Positions 10,123-18,011 of a DNA stretch of 64,000 nt are shown here, in pieces. The position numbers and the translations under genes are program-made. The notes under the pieces were generated by a model. That model worked only from the letters and a program-made list of their open reading frames with translations, was not told the origin of the DNA and did not search any database. Origin of the DNA: Streptomyces sp. ISL-1 (GTDB lineage Bacteria > Actinomycetota > Actinomycetes > Streptomycetales > Streptomycetaceae). Location of the stretch: contig NZ_JAGGOI010000023.1 of assembly GCF_018614585.1 (NCBI RefSeq), positions 238,226-302,225 on the forward strand, in the 5' to 3' direction. Position 1 is the first letter of the stretch. Each line of letters opens with the position of its first letter.

Positions 10123-11094
10123 ATGCGCGTGGCACAGGTCAACGAGTTCGGCGGCCCGGAGGTACTCGTCACCACCGAGATCCCGGATCCGGTGGCGGGT
10201 CCTGGCGAGGCAGTTGTCGCCGTCTGCGTGGTGGACACGATTTTCGTGGAGACGCAGATCCGGTCCGGCACCTTCGGGGAGCACTTCCCGGTCCAGCCGC
10301 CGTACGTCCCGGGCGGCGGCATCGCCGGCACGGTGCGGGCGGTCGGCGAGGGGGTGGACAAGGCGTGGATCGGCCGCCGCGTGATCACTTCGCTCGGCTT
10401 CAGCGGCGGCTACGCGGAGCAGGCGGTGGCCTCCGCGGTAAAGCTGGTGCCTGTCCCGGACGGCCTGGACCTGCGTGATGCGGCGGCCCTGGTGCACGAC
10501 GGCGTCACCGCGACGGCACTCCTGGAGTCGACCGGCCTGGGGTCGGGCGACCGGGTGCTGATCCTGGGCGCCTCGGGCGGCATGGGCACGCTGCTGATCC
10601 AGCTGGCGAAGGCCGTGGGCGCGGAGGTCGTGGGGGTGGCGCGGGGCGAGCTGAAGACTTCCCTGGTCAGGGAGTTGGGCGCCGACGCCGTAGTGGACGC
10701 CACGTCTGCCGACTGGGTCGCCCTGGCCCGTACGGCACTCGGCCCGGCGGGCGCCGACGTGGTGCTGGACGGCGTCGGCGGCAACCTGGGCCTGGCGGCC
10801 TTCCCCCTGACCGCGGACGGCGGCCGCTTCTCGGCCCACGGCGCGCCGACAGGCGGCTTCGCCCCGGTGGACGCGGCGGAGGCGGAGCGCCGGGGCATCA
10901 AACTGCTCGGCATCGGCGACGTCCAACTGTCCGACGAGGAGTACGTCCGCCTTGCGGCCAAAGCCCTGACGGCGGCAGCGTCGGGCAGCCTTCACCCGGT
11001 GATCGGCGGTGAGTTCCCACTGGAACGCGCGGCGGCGGCCCACGCGGCGATCGAGGGCCGGGGATTGCGGGGGAAGGTGCTGCTGACGACCTGA
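10123..11094 (+). CDS. Zinc-independent NADPH:quinone oxidoreductase (MDR family)
   Basis: This 323-residue medium-chain dehydrogenase/reductase lacks the catalytic zinc ligands of alcohol dehydrogenases. It starts MRVAQVNEFGGPEVL, as quinone reductases (Qor) do. The Rossmann dinucleotide motif is GASGGMGTLLIQLAKA near residue 150. GGGGAG lies 8 bases before the ATG. It probably reduces quinones or reactive enones with NADPH. It is divergent from a TetR gene, and a hairpin at 11277-11303 ends the transcript. Confidence 0.88.
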   Translation: MRVAQVNEFGGPEVLVTTEIPDPVAGPGEAVVAVCVVDTIFVETQIRSGTFGEHFPVQPPYVPGGGIAGTVRAVGEGVDKAWIGRRVITSLGFSGGYAEQAVASAVKLVPVPDGLDLRDAAALVHDGVTATALLESTGLGSGDRVLILGASGGMGTLLIQLAKAVGAEVVGVARGELKTSLVRELGADAVVDATSADWVALARTALGPAGADVVLDGVGGNLGLAAFPLTADGGRFSAHGAPTGGFAPVDAAEAERRGIKLLGIGDVQLSDEEYVRLAAKALTAAASGSLHPVIGGEFPLERAAAAHAAIEGRGLRGKVLLTT

Positions 11095-11276
11095 GTGGCG
11101 GGGCGAGGGGCAACTCGCGCCCATGAGCGGGCGGTGAGCAGGCGACTGCCGTACCCGTCATCGGCGGGCGAGGAGGCGACCCGCTCCCGTGAGCGGGCTG
11201 CGAGGAGGCGACCCCCGCACCCGTCAGCCGCGACCGTCAGCGGGCGGCGAGGAGGCAACCCGCTCCGTGGGCAGGC
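11095..11276 (+). repeat. Degenerate repeats in the 3' spacer
   Basis: The word GCGAGGAGGCGACCC and close variants recur at about 11169, 11200 and 11247, mixed with GTGAGCGGGC and GGCAGGCGGTGAG. There is no coding character. It looks like a locally expanded spacer between convergent genes. Confidence 0.5.
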
Positions 11277-11303
11277 GGTGAGGGGCGACTCCGCCCCCTC
11301 ACC
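11277..11303. terminator. Bidirectional terminator hairpin
   Basis: Nine-base arms GGTGAGGGG / CCCCTCACC flank a 9-base loop exactly between the convergent oxidoreductase and TetR genes. The hairpin includes the last bases of the TetR gene. Confidence 0.6.
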
Positions 11304-12099
11304 CTCGCTTGCGGATCAGGATCTCGATTCCGTCCAGTACGCGGTCCAGGCCGAAGCCGAACTCGAAGTCCGGCTCGTCCGCTTCGTACATCACATCGGA
11401 CTCCAGCATCCGCGCCACCGCCGGATAGCGGGCCGGGTCCGCCAGGCGCTTCAGGGTGGTCGCGTACCGCCGCAAGAGCTCCTCCGGCGAGCCGCCGCTC
11501 GCCTCGATCGCCGCGCCCAGATCCGCCGTCAGCAGCGCCTCGTTCCGCACATAGCCGCTGACCAGCAGAATCACTGAGATCTTCTCGCCGTCACTCAGAC
11601 CTGTCTCCTCCAGCGCGGTGAGACCCCGCTCCCACCAGGCCACCGAGTTGGGTGTGGCGGGCGGGCCCGAGATCGGGATGCGCAGCACCCACAGGTTCCG
11701 GTGGAACACCTCGCGCTGTGCCCAGGCCCAGGCCGCGAGCGCCTCCCGCCAGCCCGTGCCGGGGTCCGGCGGGGCGGGCGGCAGGCCCACCACCGCCTCC
11801 TGCATCAGGATGTAGAGCTCGTCCTTCGCCGCGACGTACCGGTACAAGGACATCGTCGAGACGCCGAGTTCCTTGGCGACCCGCCCCATGGAGACCGCCG
11901 AGAGCCCCTCCGCCGCCGCGACCCCCACCGCCGCCTCGACGATCCGGTCCAGGCTGAGCCCCGGCTTCGGCCCCTTCGAGGGGCGTTCGCGCAGACCCCA
12001 CGCGGCTTCGATGCTGGCGGGCAGGCCGGTCTCGCCGCGAGTCCCGCGCGCACCGCTCCCGCCGTCCCCGCTGCTGCTGCCGCTGTCGTGCGCCGCCAT
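11299..12099 (-). CDS. TetR-family repressor (TetR_C class)
   Basis: A 266-residue regulator. After a Gly/Ser-rich lead of about 45 residues comes the helix-turn-helix (SMGRVAKELGVSTMSLYRYV) and a tetracycline-repressor-like C-terminal domain. The start at MAAHDSG is backed by GGAG 5 bases upstream; an in-frame ATG at 12147 would lack one. It is divergent from a two-gene Drr-type ABC exporter, and inverted repeats lie in the shared promoter. Repression of that exporter, relieved by a drug-like ligand, is the natural inference. Confidence 0.88.
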   Translation of the reverse strand: MAAHDSGSSSGDGGSGARGTRGETGLPASIEAAWGLRERPSKGPKPGLSLDRIVEAAVGVAAAEGLSAVSMGRVAKELGVSTMSLYRYVAAKDELYILMQEAVVGLPPAPPDPGTGWREALAAWAWAQREVFHRNLWVLRIPISGPPATPNSVAWWERGLTALEETGLSDGEKISVILLVSGYVRNEALLTADLGAAIEASGGSPEELLRRYATTLKRLADPARYPAVARMLESDVMYEADEPDFEFGFGLDRVLDGIEILIRKRG

Positions 12100-12150
12100 G
12101 GTTCTCCGCCTTCTCCCACCCCGTGGCACTTCCCGCTTGACGCACATCCT

Positions 12151-12192
12151 AGTAATGCGTAACCCTTACACAGTAACGCGTATGCCATACGC
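12151..12192. promoter_or_regulatory. Operator/promoter cluster for TetR and exporter
   Basis: The 42 bases hold a perfect repeat GCGTAT-gcc-ATACGC (12178-12192), a shorter GTAA-ccc-TTAC (12159-12169) and two near-identical words AGTAATGCGTA and AGTAACGCGTA 21 bases apart. This is an AT-richer island between the TetR gene and the exporter and probably contains the repressor sites. Confidence 0.6.
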
Positions 12193-12214
12193 AGAAGGAG
12201 AGGGCGACTTAGCC

Positions 12215-13147
12215 ATGCCCCAGTCACCGGCCATCGAGGCCACCGGTCTTGCCAAGAGTTACGGAAACGTCCGCGTCCTGGACGGCATCGACCTGCGCGT
12301 CGAGCGCGGTGCCGTCTTCGCCCTGCTCGGCCCGAACGGCGCCGGCAAGACCACGACCGTGCGGATCCTCGCCACCCTCACCACCGCCGACTCGGGCCAC
12401 GCGCGCGTCGCCGGGCACGACATCGTCGCCGACCGCGCCCGGGTACGCCGCGCCATCAGCCTGACCGGACAGTTCGCCGCGGTCGACGAGAAGCAGACGG
12501 GCGAGGAGAACCTCCGGATGATGGCCCGCCTCAGCGGCCTGTCCCGCGCGGCCGCACGCCGCCGCGCCGCCGAACTCCTCGACCGGTTCGACCTCACCGA
12601 CGCGGGCCGCCGCCGGACCGGAACGTACTCCGGAGGGATGCGCCGCCGCCTCGACCTCGCCGCCGGCCTGGTCGGCGACCCGGAGGTCGTCTTCCTGGAC
12701 GAGCCGACGAGCGGCCTCGACCCGCGCAGCCGCCAGGAGCTCTGGCAGGTGGTACGCGACCTTTCCACGCGCGGCGCCACCGTCTTCCTCACCACCCAGT
12801 ATCTGGAGGAGGCCGACCGGCTCGCGGACCGCATCGCGGTCGTCGACGGCGGCCGGGTGGTGGCCGAGGGCACGGCCGACGAACTCAAGGCCCGGGTCGC
12901 GGGCCACCGCCTCGACCTCGTACTCAACGACACGGCGGCTTACTGGCGGCTCGAGTCACACGCGATCCACCGCTCCCCCGAGACGCTCACCCTCGGCCTG
13001 CCTACGGACGGCACGGCGGCCCATGTCCGCGCGCTGCTGGACGAGGTCGACCCCGAGCGCCGCGACGTGGCGCGCTTCTCGGTCCAAAGGGCCACGCTCG
13101 ACGACGTCTTCCTCTCCCTGACCGAAAAGGAGCCCGCCCATGTCTGA
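12215..13147 (+). CDS. ABC exporter ATPase, DrrA type
   Basis: This 310-residue ATP-binding subunit belongs to the daunorubicin-resistance (DrrA) class. Visible motifs are Walker A GPNGAGKTT (near residue 42), signature YSGGMRRRLDLA, Walker B VVFLDEPTSGLD and the H-loop replaced by TTQYLEEAD as in DrrA. The C-terminal extension typical of the class (DDVFLSLTE) follows. The ATG at 12215 lies 14 bases after AAGGAG, slightly far; an ATG at 12182 is the alternative. It overlaps the permease start by 8 bases, so the two are translationally coupled. Confidence 0.92.
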   Translation: MPQSPAIEATGLAKSYGNVRVLDGIDLRVERGAVFALLGPNGAGKTTTVRILATLTTADSGHARVAGHDIVADRARVRRAISLTGQFAAVDEKQTGEENLRMMARLSGLSRAAARRRAAELLDRFDLTDAGRRRTGTYSGGMRRRLDLAAGLVGDPEVVFLDEPTSGLDPRSRQELWQVVRDLSTRGATVFLTTQYLEEADRLADRIAVVDGGRVVAEGTADELKARVAGHRLDLVLNDTAAYWRLESHAIHRSPETLTLGLPTDGTAAHVRALLDEVDPERRDVARFSVQRATLDDVFLSLTEKEPAHV

Positions 13148-13895
13148 CGTCCTCACGCCCGCCCTCACGATGGCCGGCCGCAGCATCCGCCTCTCCCGCC
13201 GCAATATCGACGCCGTCATCACCTCGATGATGCTGCCGCTCATGCTGATGCTGGTCTTCATCTACTTCTTCGGCGGAGCGATCAACACCGGTACGAAGTA
13301 CGTGACCTACGTGATCCCCGGCATCCTCATCCTCTGCGCCGCCTTCGGGGCGTCCTCCACCGCGGTGAGCGTGAGCGAGGACATGAAGGGAGGGATCATC
13401 GACCGCTTCCGCTCGCTGGACGTCGGCGGCACCGCGATCCTGGCCGGCCATGTCGCCGCCAGCACCGTACGCAACCTGTTCTCGACGACGCTCGTCCTCG
13501 GTGTCGGTCTCCTCATCGGCTTCCGCCCCGCGGCATCGCCACTCGGCTGGCTCGCGGCGGCAGGCATCCTTCTCGCCTTTCTTCTGGCGATCTCCTGGCT
13601 CTCCGCGGCGGTCGGACTGCTCGCCAAGACCCCCGAAGCGGCTGCAGGATTCACCTTCTTCATGATGTTCCTGCCCTACCCGAGCAGTGCGTTCGTCCCG
13701 ATCCACACGATGCCGAGCTGGCTCCACGGCTTCGCCGACCACCAGCCGGTGACCCCGCTGATCGAGTCCCTGCGCGGGCTGCTGCTGGGCCACCCGGTGG
13801 GGACGGCGCCGTGGACGGCGCTGGCGTGGTGCGGGGGGATTCTGGCGGTGGCGATCGCGCTGTCGGGGGTCTTCTTCAGGGTGCGGACGGCGTGA
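13140..13895 (+). CDS. ABC-2 type permease, DrrB type
   Basis: This 251-residue membrane protein has six predicted helices. ABC-2 family features include GGIIDRFRSLDVG in the first cytoplasmic loop region and a closing segment around QPVTPLIESLRGLLLG. It pairs with the ATPase immediately upstream (8-base overlap) to form an exporter, probably for a drug or lipid-like compound. Its last 20 bases overlap the end of the convergent phosphotransferase gene. Confidence 0.9.
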   Translation: MSDVLTPALTMAGRSIRLSRRNIDAVITSMMLPLMLMLVFIYFFGGAINTGTKYVTYVIPGILILCAAFGASSTAVSVSEDMKGGIIDRFRSLDVGGTAILAGHVAASTVRNLFSTTLVLGVGLLIGFRPAASPLGWLAAAGILLAFLLAISWLSAAVGLLAKTPEAAAGFTFFMMFLPYPSSAFVPIHTMPSWLHGFADHQPVTPLIESLRGLLLGHPVGTAPWTALAWCGGILAVAIALSGVFFRVRTA

Positions 13896-14979
13896 TGTTG
13901 CCGCGTCCCGCACGGTGCCAGTCGACGAGGCGCTTCGCGACCTGGCGCAGCGTCGGCAGCTCGGTCAGGCTCAGCGCGGACTCGGCGTCGGCCAGAACCC
14001 GCTGCACCTTGCGGGAACTGGACCGGAGCGCCGACCAGTTGAAATCCCTCCCGCCGCCGACGGCGAGGGCGGACCGGATGACGTCCGTGTAGACCGACTG
14101 GGCGCGCTTGTACTCCAGAAGGTACGGAAGATCCTCCTGCCACCCGAGCGAGCTGCCCGGCCTGGCCGCTTCCATCGCGTCTCGCCAGTGAAGGAGCACC
14201 GTCGCCTCCTGCTGCACCGGGTAGCGCATCAGATGGAGATGAGTGGCCAGGTCGTACAACGGATCGCCGAAGGTGGCAAGTTCCCAGTCGATGGTCCACA
14301 GCCGTCCGGCACCGTCAACGATGAAGTTCTCCCGGTGCAGATCGCCGTGCAGAAGGCAGAAAGGCCGTGAGGCGAAGGACCGCGTCCTGTCCATGAGCCG
14401 CCGCAACCCGTCCTGCGGAATGCCAAGCCCGTCGAACAGATCCCCGTACAACTGCAGGTGCTCCTTGTAGACCCGCTCCTCGGTGAACTGGATCAGCCGA
14501 GCGGCGAAGCCGGCACTGTCCCCGTCCACGACCCGGTCATCGGCCCCGGTCGCCTGCGACACCGGAAGCATGTCCGGGGAGATCGCGGCGAGCTCACGGA
14601 ACAGCCGTGCGATCTGGTCGACATAGGGCTCCGCCACGACGGCACCGGGCCGCCCGTACGAGCCGAGGGTCGAGCCCTCGATGAACCGCTGGAGGCCGAT
14701 GTCATCGACCTCAATGATCTCCGGCACGCTCGTCACATGCCCGGCAAGAGCGCGGATCAGGGCGCCTTCCGAAGCGAAGCTCCGCCGGTCGAACCAGAGG
14801 ATTCCCTGCCGCGGCTCCCGGCACTTCCACCGGACCGATCCGACCCGACCATAGGTGTCCGGCAGCGGAAAGGCGTACGTCTCGTGGTGATAGCCCTTGA
14901 GCGGCCCTTCGATCAGCTCCTCGCCGGCGCTCAGCTGTACGAGGCGGCGCCGGAGGCTGGGCGCCGGCTCGGCAGTCAT
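13876..14979 (-). CDS. Phosphotransferase (APH/choline-kinase fold)
   Basis: A 367-residue kinase-fold protein. The catalytic loop is LLHGDLHRENFIVD (near residue 215) and the metal-binding segment is IDWELATFGDPLYDLA. These are the signatures of aminoglycoside phosphotransferase and choline-kinase relatives, which phosphorylate hydroxyls of small molecules. The ATG has GGGGG about 9 bases upstream. It heads a same-strand block with a GntR regulator, a HAD phosphatase-like protein and a second GntR regulator. The substrate is unknown; antibiotic resistance is possible but not shown. Confidence 0.85.
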   Translation of the reverse strand: MTAEPAPSLRRRLVQLSAGEELIEGPLKGYHHETYAFPLPDTYGRVGSVRWKCREPRQGILWFDRRSFASEGALIRALAGHVTSVPEIIEVDDIGLQRFIEGSTLGSYGRPGAVVAEPYVDQIARLFRELAAISPDMLPVSQATGADDRVVDGDSAGFAARLIQFTEERVYKEHLQLYGDLFDGLGIPQDGLRRLMDRTRSFASRPFCLLHGDLHRENFIVDGAGRLWTIDWELATFGDPLYDLATHLHLMRYPVQQEATVLLHWRDAMEAARPGSSLGWQEDLPYLLEYKRAQSVYTDVIRSALAVGGGRDFNWSALRSSSRKVQRVLADAESALSLTELPTLRQVAKRLVDWHRAGRGNITPSAP

Positions 14980-15012
14980 GTTGCTTTCCCCCGCGTAGAT
15001 GCGTTCGCCCCC

Positions 15013-15870
15013 TCAGTCGACGGTGAGTGCCAGGTCGGCCGCGACCGCGCCCCAGAGCCCGTCGAACCATCGCTGGGACTCCGTCACGAAGGCTTCGTCC
15101 CGGGAGCCTGCCCCATGGGCGAAGGAGTAGAGCATGGAATGGGTGCCGAGTACGTCGTACAACCCCAGTGGCTCTCCGCCGATTTCCTCCTCGCGGCCGG
15201 TAACGGTGCAGTACCCGAAAAGAGCCTCGGTTCCATTCAGGACATACCGCTTCACCGGCGGGGTGAAAGGCACGGCACGGAAGGAGACGGCAGCGTCGAT
15301 TCCGAGCACGGGGCGCAGGGCCGGCAGGTTGTGGAGCAAAACCAGCCGCTGCGCACTCCGCTGCGCCGGCCACTGCTCATGAACCGGGTCCTCGCCGGTG
15401 CGCGGCTCAACGTGCACCGACGAGGCCGGGGGAATACCGCTGCTTGGCAGCAGGACCCTGACCCGCACGCTCGACGCAAGGATCTGACCTGCGTGGATCG
15501 CACGAAGAGGCTCAGCGAGCGCGAGCATCAGGAGATCCACGCTCAGGCATACGGCGTCGATACGGACGTCGGGCACCGAGAACGCCTCCAGCAGCCGCGG
15601 CGCCAGACCGACCAAGGCGGGCCGGGGCTGCTCGTCATCTCCCGGGACTCCGGCCGCAGGCGCGGCGGCGCGGGCGGGCGAGCCCCTGGGCACACTGGTG
15701 AGCAGTCCCTCATCATGCAGCCTCTTCAGCGCCGCCCGGACGGCGCTGAGCGGGACGCCGAACTCTTCCGACAGCTGGGACAGCGTCGGCATACGAGTGC
15801 CTGGCACCAACTGGCCGACCCGGATCCGCTCACGCAGTTCATCCGCTGTGCGGCCGGAGTCATTGCTCAT
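15013..15870 (-). CDS. GntR-family regulator, paralogue of the gene at 16647
   Basis: A 285-residue protein with an N-terminal GntR winged helix (ADELRERIRVGQLVPGTRMP, then SEEFGVPLSAVRAALKRLHD). It has a C-terminal effector domain of about 190 residues that is clearly related to that of the gene at 16647-17576. Shared positions include LEAF, a VLLP/LMLP strand, KRYVLN / KLYILN, and QRWFDGLW / QDYFDRTW. MSNDSG at 15870 is taken as the start; no good ribosome binding site is seen, so a leaderless mRNA is possible. The longer frame from 15906 would abut the HAD stop codon. It probably senses a product of the neighbouring kinase or phosphatase. Confidence 0.82.
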   Translation of the reverse strand: MSNDSGRTADELRERIRVGQLVPGTRMPTLSQLSEEFGVPLSAVRAALKRLHDEGLLTSVPRGSPARAAAPAAGVPGDDEQPRPALVGLAPRLLEAFSVPDVRIDAVCLSVDLLMLALAEPLRAIHAGQILASSVRVRVLLPSSGIPPASSVHVEPRTGEDPVHEQWPAQRSAQRLVLLHNLPALRPVLGIDAAVSFRAVPFTPPVKRYVLNGTEALFGYCTVTGREEEIGGEPLGLYDVLGTHSMLYSFAHGAGSRDEAFVTESQRWFDGLWGAVAADLALTVD

Positions 15871-15906
15871 ACCAGCACGGTACAACTGCCGGTTGCAGCA
15901 AGGCAC

Positions 15907-16644
15907 TTATCTGCCCAGGTCCCTCGCTGCCCGATAAAATTCCGTCATGCTGGTGGCGATCGACTTGACTCCGGCCGCGTCCAGTCGCCGCCGCCCCGAA
16001 TCCGAGCGGTGGTAGCCGTAGAACGGCATGCCCAATGCCAGGGCAGCCCGGTAGTCCGTACCGGCGTCGCCGATCATCAGATGCTGTTCGACCGGAACGC
16101 CGGGCGCCTTCGCACGGCGCAGGGAGTCAGGGTTCGGCTTCATCAGCGTGGCGTCCCGCGACCGCCCGACGATGCGGCCGTCGAAGCAGTCCAGCACCAG
16201 CAGACGCTCCAGAATGCGGATTGCGACATCCTCATGGTTGTTGGTCGCAACTGCGAGGGTCCTGCCGGAATCCCGGCACGCCTTGATGAAATCGGCCGCG
16301 CCCGGCGTCGGTACAGCGGATTCGGCCGCCTTGCGCTCGTAGGCGTCGAGCGCGTCGTGCATTTTCGCCACGACTTCGTCCCAGCCGCCCCGGCCGTCCC
16401 TTGCCTCCTTCTCCTGCGTGTGTGCGTACAGCACGGCGATCGGGTCGGTCGAGTCCCGCAGTGCCTCGACCAGACAGCCGTCCTTCTCGGCGATGTCGAG
16501 CATGACGCGGGCAATGTCTCCGGCAGGCTCGCCGGCGAAGACACGGGCTACGGGGCCGTCGAGATCGAGTACGAGGCACCGGGCCCGGGACAGCGCCTTC
16601 CGCATCGCGTTCGGTGCTGCCAGGGTGGTTGGGGCAGGTGGCAC
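15907..16644 (-). CDS. HAD-superfamily hydrolase
   Basis: A 245-residue haloacid-dehalogenase-fold protein. Motif I is LVLDLDGPVARVF (nucleophile and acid Asp), motif II TNN, motif III lysine in MKPNPDSL, motif IV GDAGTDYRAALALG. The all-helical cap between motifs I and II is of phosphoglycolate-phosphatase type. It is probably a small-molecule phosphatase. It ends a few bases before the GntR gene at 15870 and begins 2 bases after the stop codon of the second GntR gene, so this is one operon. Alternative internal start: MRKALSR. Confidence 0.87.
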   Translation of the reverse strand: MPPAPTTLAAPNAMRKALSRARCLVLDLDGPVARVFAGEPAGDIARVMLDIAEKDGCLVEALRDSTDPIAVLYAHTQEKEARDGRGGWDEVVAKMHDALDAYERKAAESAVPTPGAADFIKACRDSGRTLAVATNNHEDVAIRILERLLVLDCFDGRIVGRSRDATLMKPNPDSLRRAKAPGVPVEQHLMIGDAGTDYRAALALGMPFYGYHRSDSGRRRLDAAGVKSIATSMTEFYRAARDLGR

Positions 16645-16646
16645 GG

Positions 16647-17576
16647 TCAGAAATCCGCCCTTTCGGCCTGATTCTCCCAGGTGCGGTCAAAGTAGTCTTG
16701 AAACGCGTGCACGATGCCGGCTTGTTGGGGTGGAGAGTCGGCTGCGGCACGGAAGGGGAACAGAGTCGCCCCTGTGCCGTATGCATCGAGGATCTGCACC
16801 TCTTCGCCGTCCGGAGGAAGACTGATGGTCCCCTCTTCCGGAGGGTAGAGGCCGTGGAGTGCCAGTCGGCGGTTCAAAATGTACAGCTTGAACTGCGGCG
16901 AGAACTTCACCAGCCGGACCTCGACCGAGACTTCGGGTACAAGCCTGCGGTTGCGCAGTTCGAGCAGCGATTCCCGCAGCATGGTGGCGTGGCTCTGGAG
17001 GATGCCTCGCAGCCGCTCACGCACCCGCGGATCATCCGCGCCGTCCACCGGTCGCGGTATCGCCAGACTGAGCGACTCGGTGTCCGGCAGCATCAGCCGG
17101 GCGGTGATGCTGCGCGGCGGAGGGATCTCTCCCTCCACGATGCGCGCCTTCTGGTCGGACACTCGGGCGGCGAGGGACTCGGTAGTCATCGAGTAGACAT
17201 CGAGAGTGACCCGGGTGGCCTCGAAAGCCTCTTCAAGATAGGGCTGGAGCATTACCGGAGGAACGCGCTCCGAGACGACCGCCCAGGCTTCGTCGTCATC
17301 ACTGTCGGCCGACTGCACCGGAGTACCGGGCTGGTCCTTCACGAATGTGCCGCTGCCCTGGCGGGTGACGATCAGCTCTTTCTCCCGGAGCAGGTCCAGC
17401 GCCTGCCTCACGGTGGCACGTGAAACGCCGTACTGCGTGGCCAGTTCGCCCTCTGTCGGCAGGCGCTCTTCGGGCCTGTACCCAGGGGCCTGGCCGTTGA
17501 TCGCCTTACGCAGCTCGTCGGCCACCCACCGGTACCGGTAAGTGCCGTCTCTGGAGGCAGATCCGCGATTCGTCAC
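16647..17576 (-). CDS. GntR-family regulator (HutC-like), first gene of the operon
   Basis: A 309-residue regulator from a GTG at 17576. The winged helix is well conserved (YRPEERLPTEGELATQYGVS, then RATVRQALDLLREKELIV and GSGTFV). The C-terminal domain is a paralogue of the one in the protein at 15013-15870. Near the start and just upstream are two related words, CAACCATACAACT and CAACCATTCAACT, 45 bases apart, candidate binding sites. Without a clear ribosome binding site the mRNA may be leaderless. As the first gene of the GntR-HAD-GntR-kinase block it is likely autoregulatory. Confidence 0.85.
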   Translation of the reverse strand: MTNRGSASRDGTYRYRWVADELRKAINGQAPGYRPEERLPTEGELATQYGVSRATVRQALDLLREKELIVTRQGSGTFVKDQPGTPVQSADSDDDEAWAVVSERVPPVMLQPYLEEAFEATRVTLDVYSMTTESLAARVSDQKARIVEGEIPPPRSITARLMLPDTESLSLAIPRPVDGADDPRVRERLRGILQSHATMLRESLLELRNRRLVPEVSVEVRLVKFSPQFKLYILNRRLALHGLYPPEEGTISLPPDGEEVQILDAYGTGATLFPFRAAADSPPQQAGIVHAFQDYFDRTWENQAERADF

Positions 17577-17825
17577 CCCACAACCATACAACTCACCTAC
17601 AGACAGGCAGAGATGCCCCGCACAACCATTCAACTACGGTTTCCCGAGTGGCCCAACATAGCCGAACAACCAGACAAGTTTGCGGATCACCCCCTGACGG
17701 GCATCAAGTCATCAGGTCAACCAGCCAAATTTGTACGACAGTTGGACGAGCGTCTGAAGTTGCACGTTCCCAGCAGCACAACGGTGTGCGAGCCCCCTGC
17801 ATCTCCCCTTGAAGGAGTGACCGCC

Positions 17826-17993
17826 ATGACTCTGATCACCATGGGAATCGAGCAGATCGTGCAATGGAAATACGGCGTCGTGGCCGCGCTGGGGTTCACC
17901 CTGCTGACCATCGGCATGAAGACGGAAAACGCAACCTGCGCCGGGATCGGTGGCGCACTGCTCATAGCACCGGCCGTCAGCTCCGGCACCTGA
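17826..17993 (+). CDS. Small membrane protein (55 residues), hypothetical
   Basis: A 55-residue protein starts with a clear ribosome binding site (AAGGAG 9 bases before the ATG) and has one or two hydrophobic segments (VVAALGFTLLTIGMK and IGGALLIAPAV). It is divergent from the GntR-led operon and shares its promoter region, and it ends 18 bases before the convergent acetyltransferase. The strong start signal and composition argue that it is real. No function known to me. Confidence 0.7.
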   Translation: MTLITMGIEQIVQWKYGVVAALGFTLLTIGMKTENATCAGIGGALLIAPAVSSGT

Positions 17994-18011
17994 CAGGTCG
18001 TCCTCAGAAAC

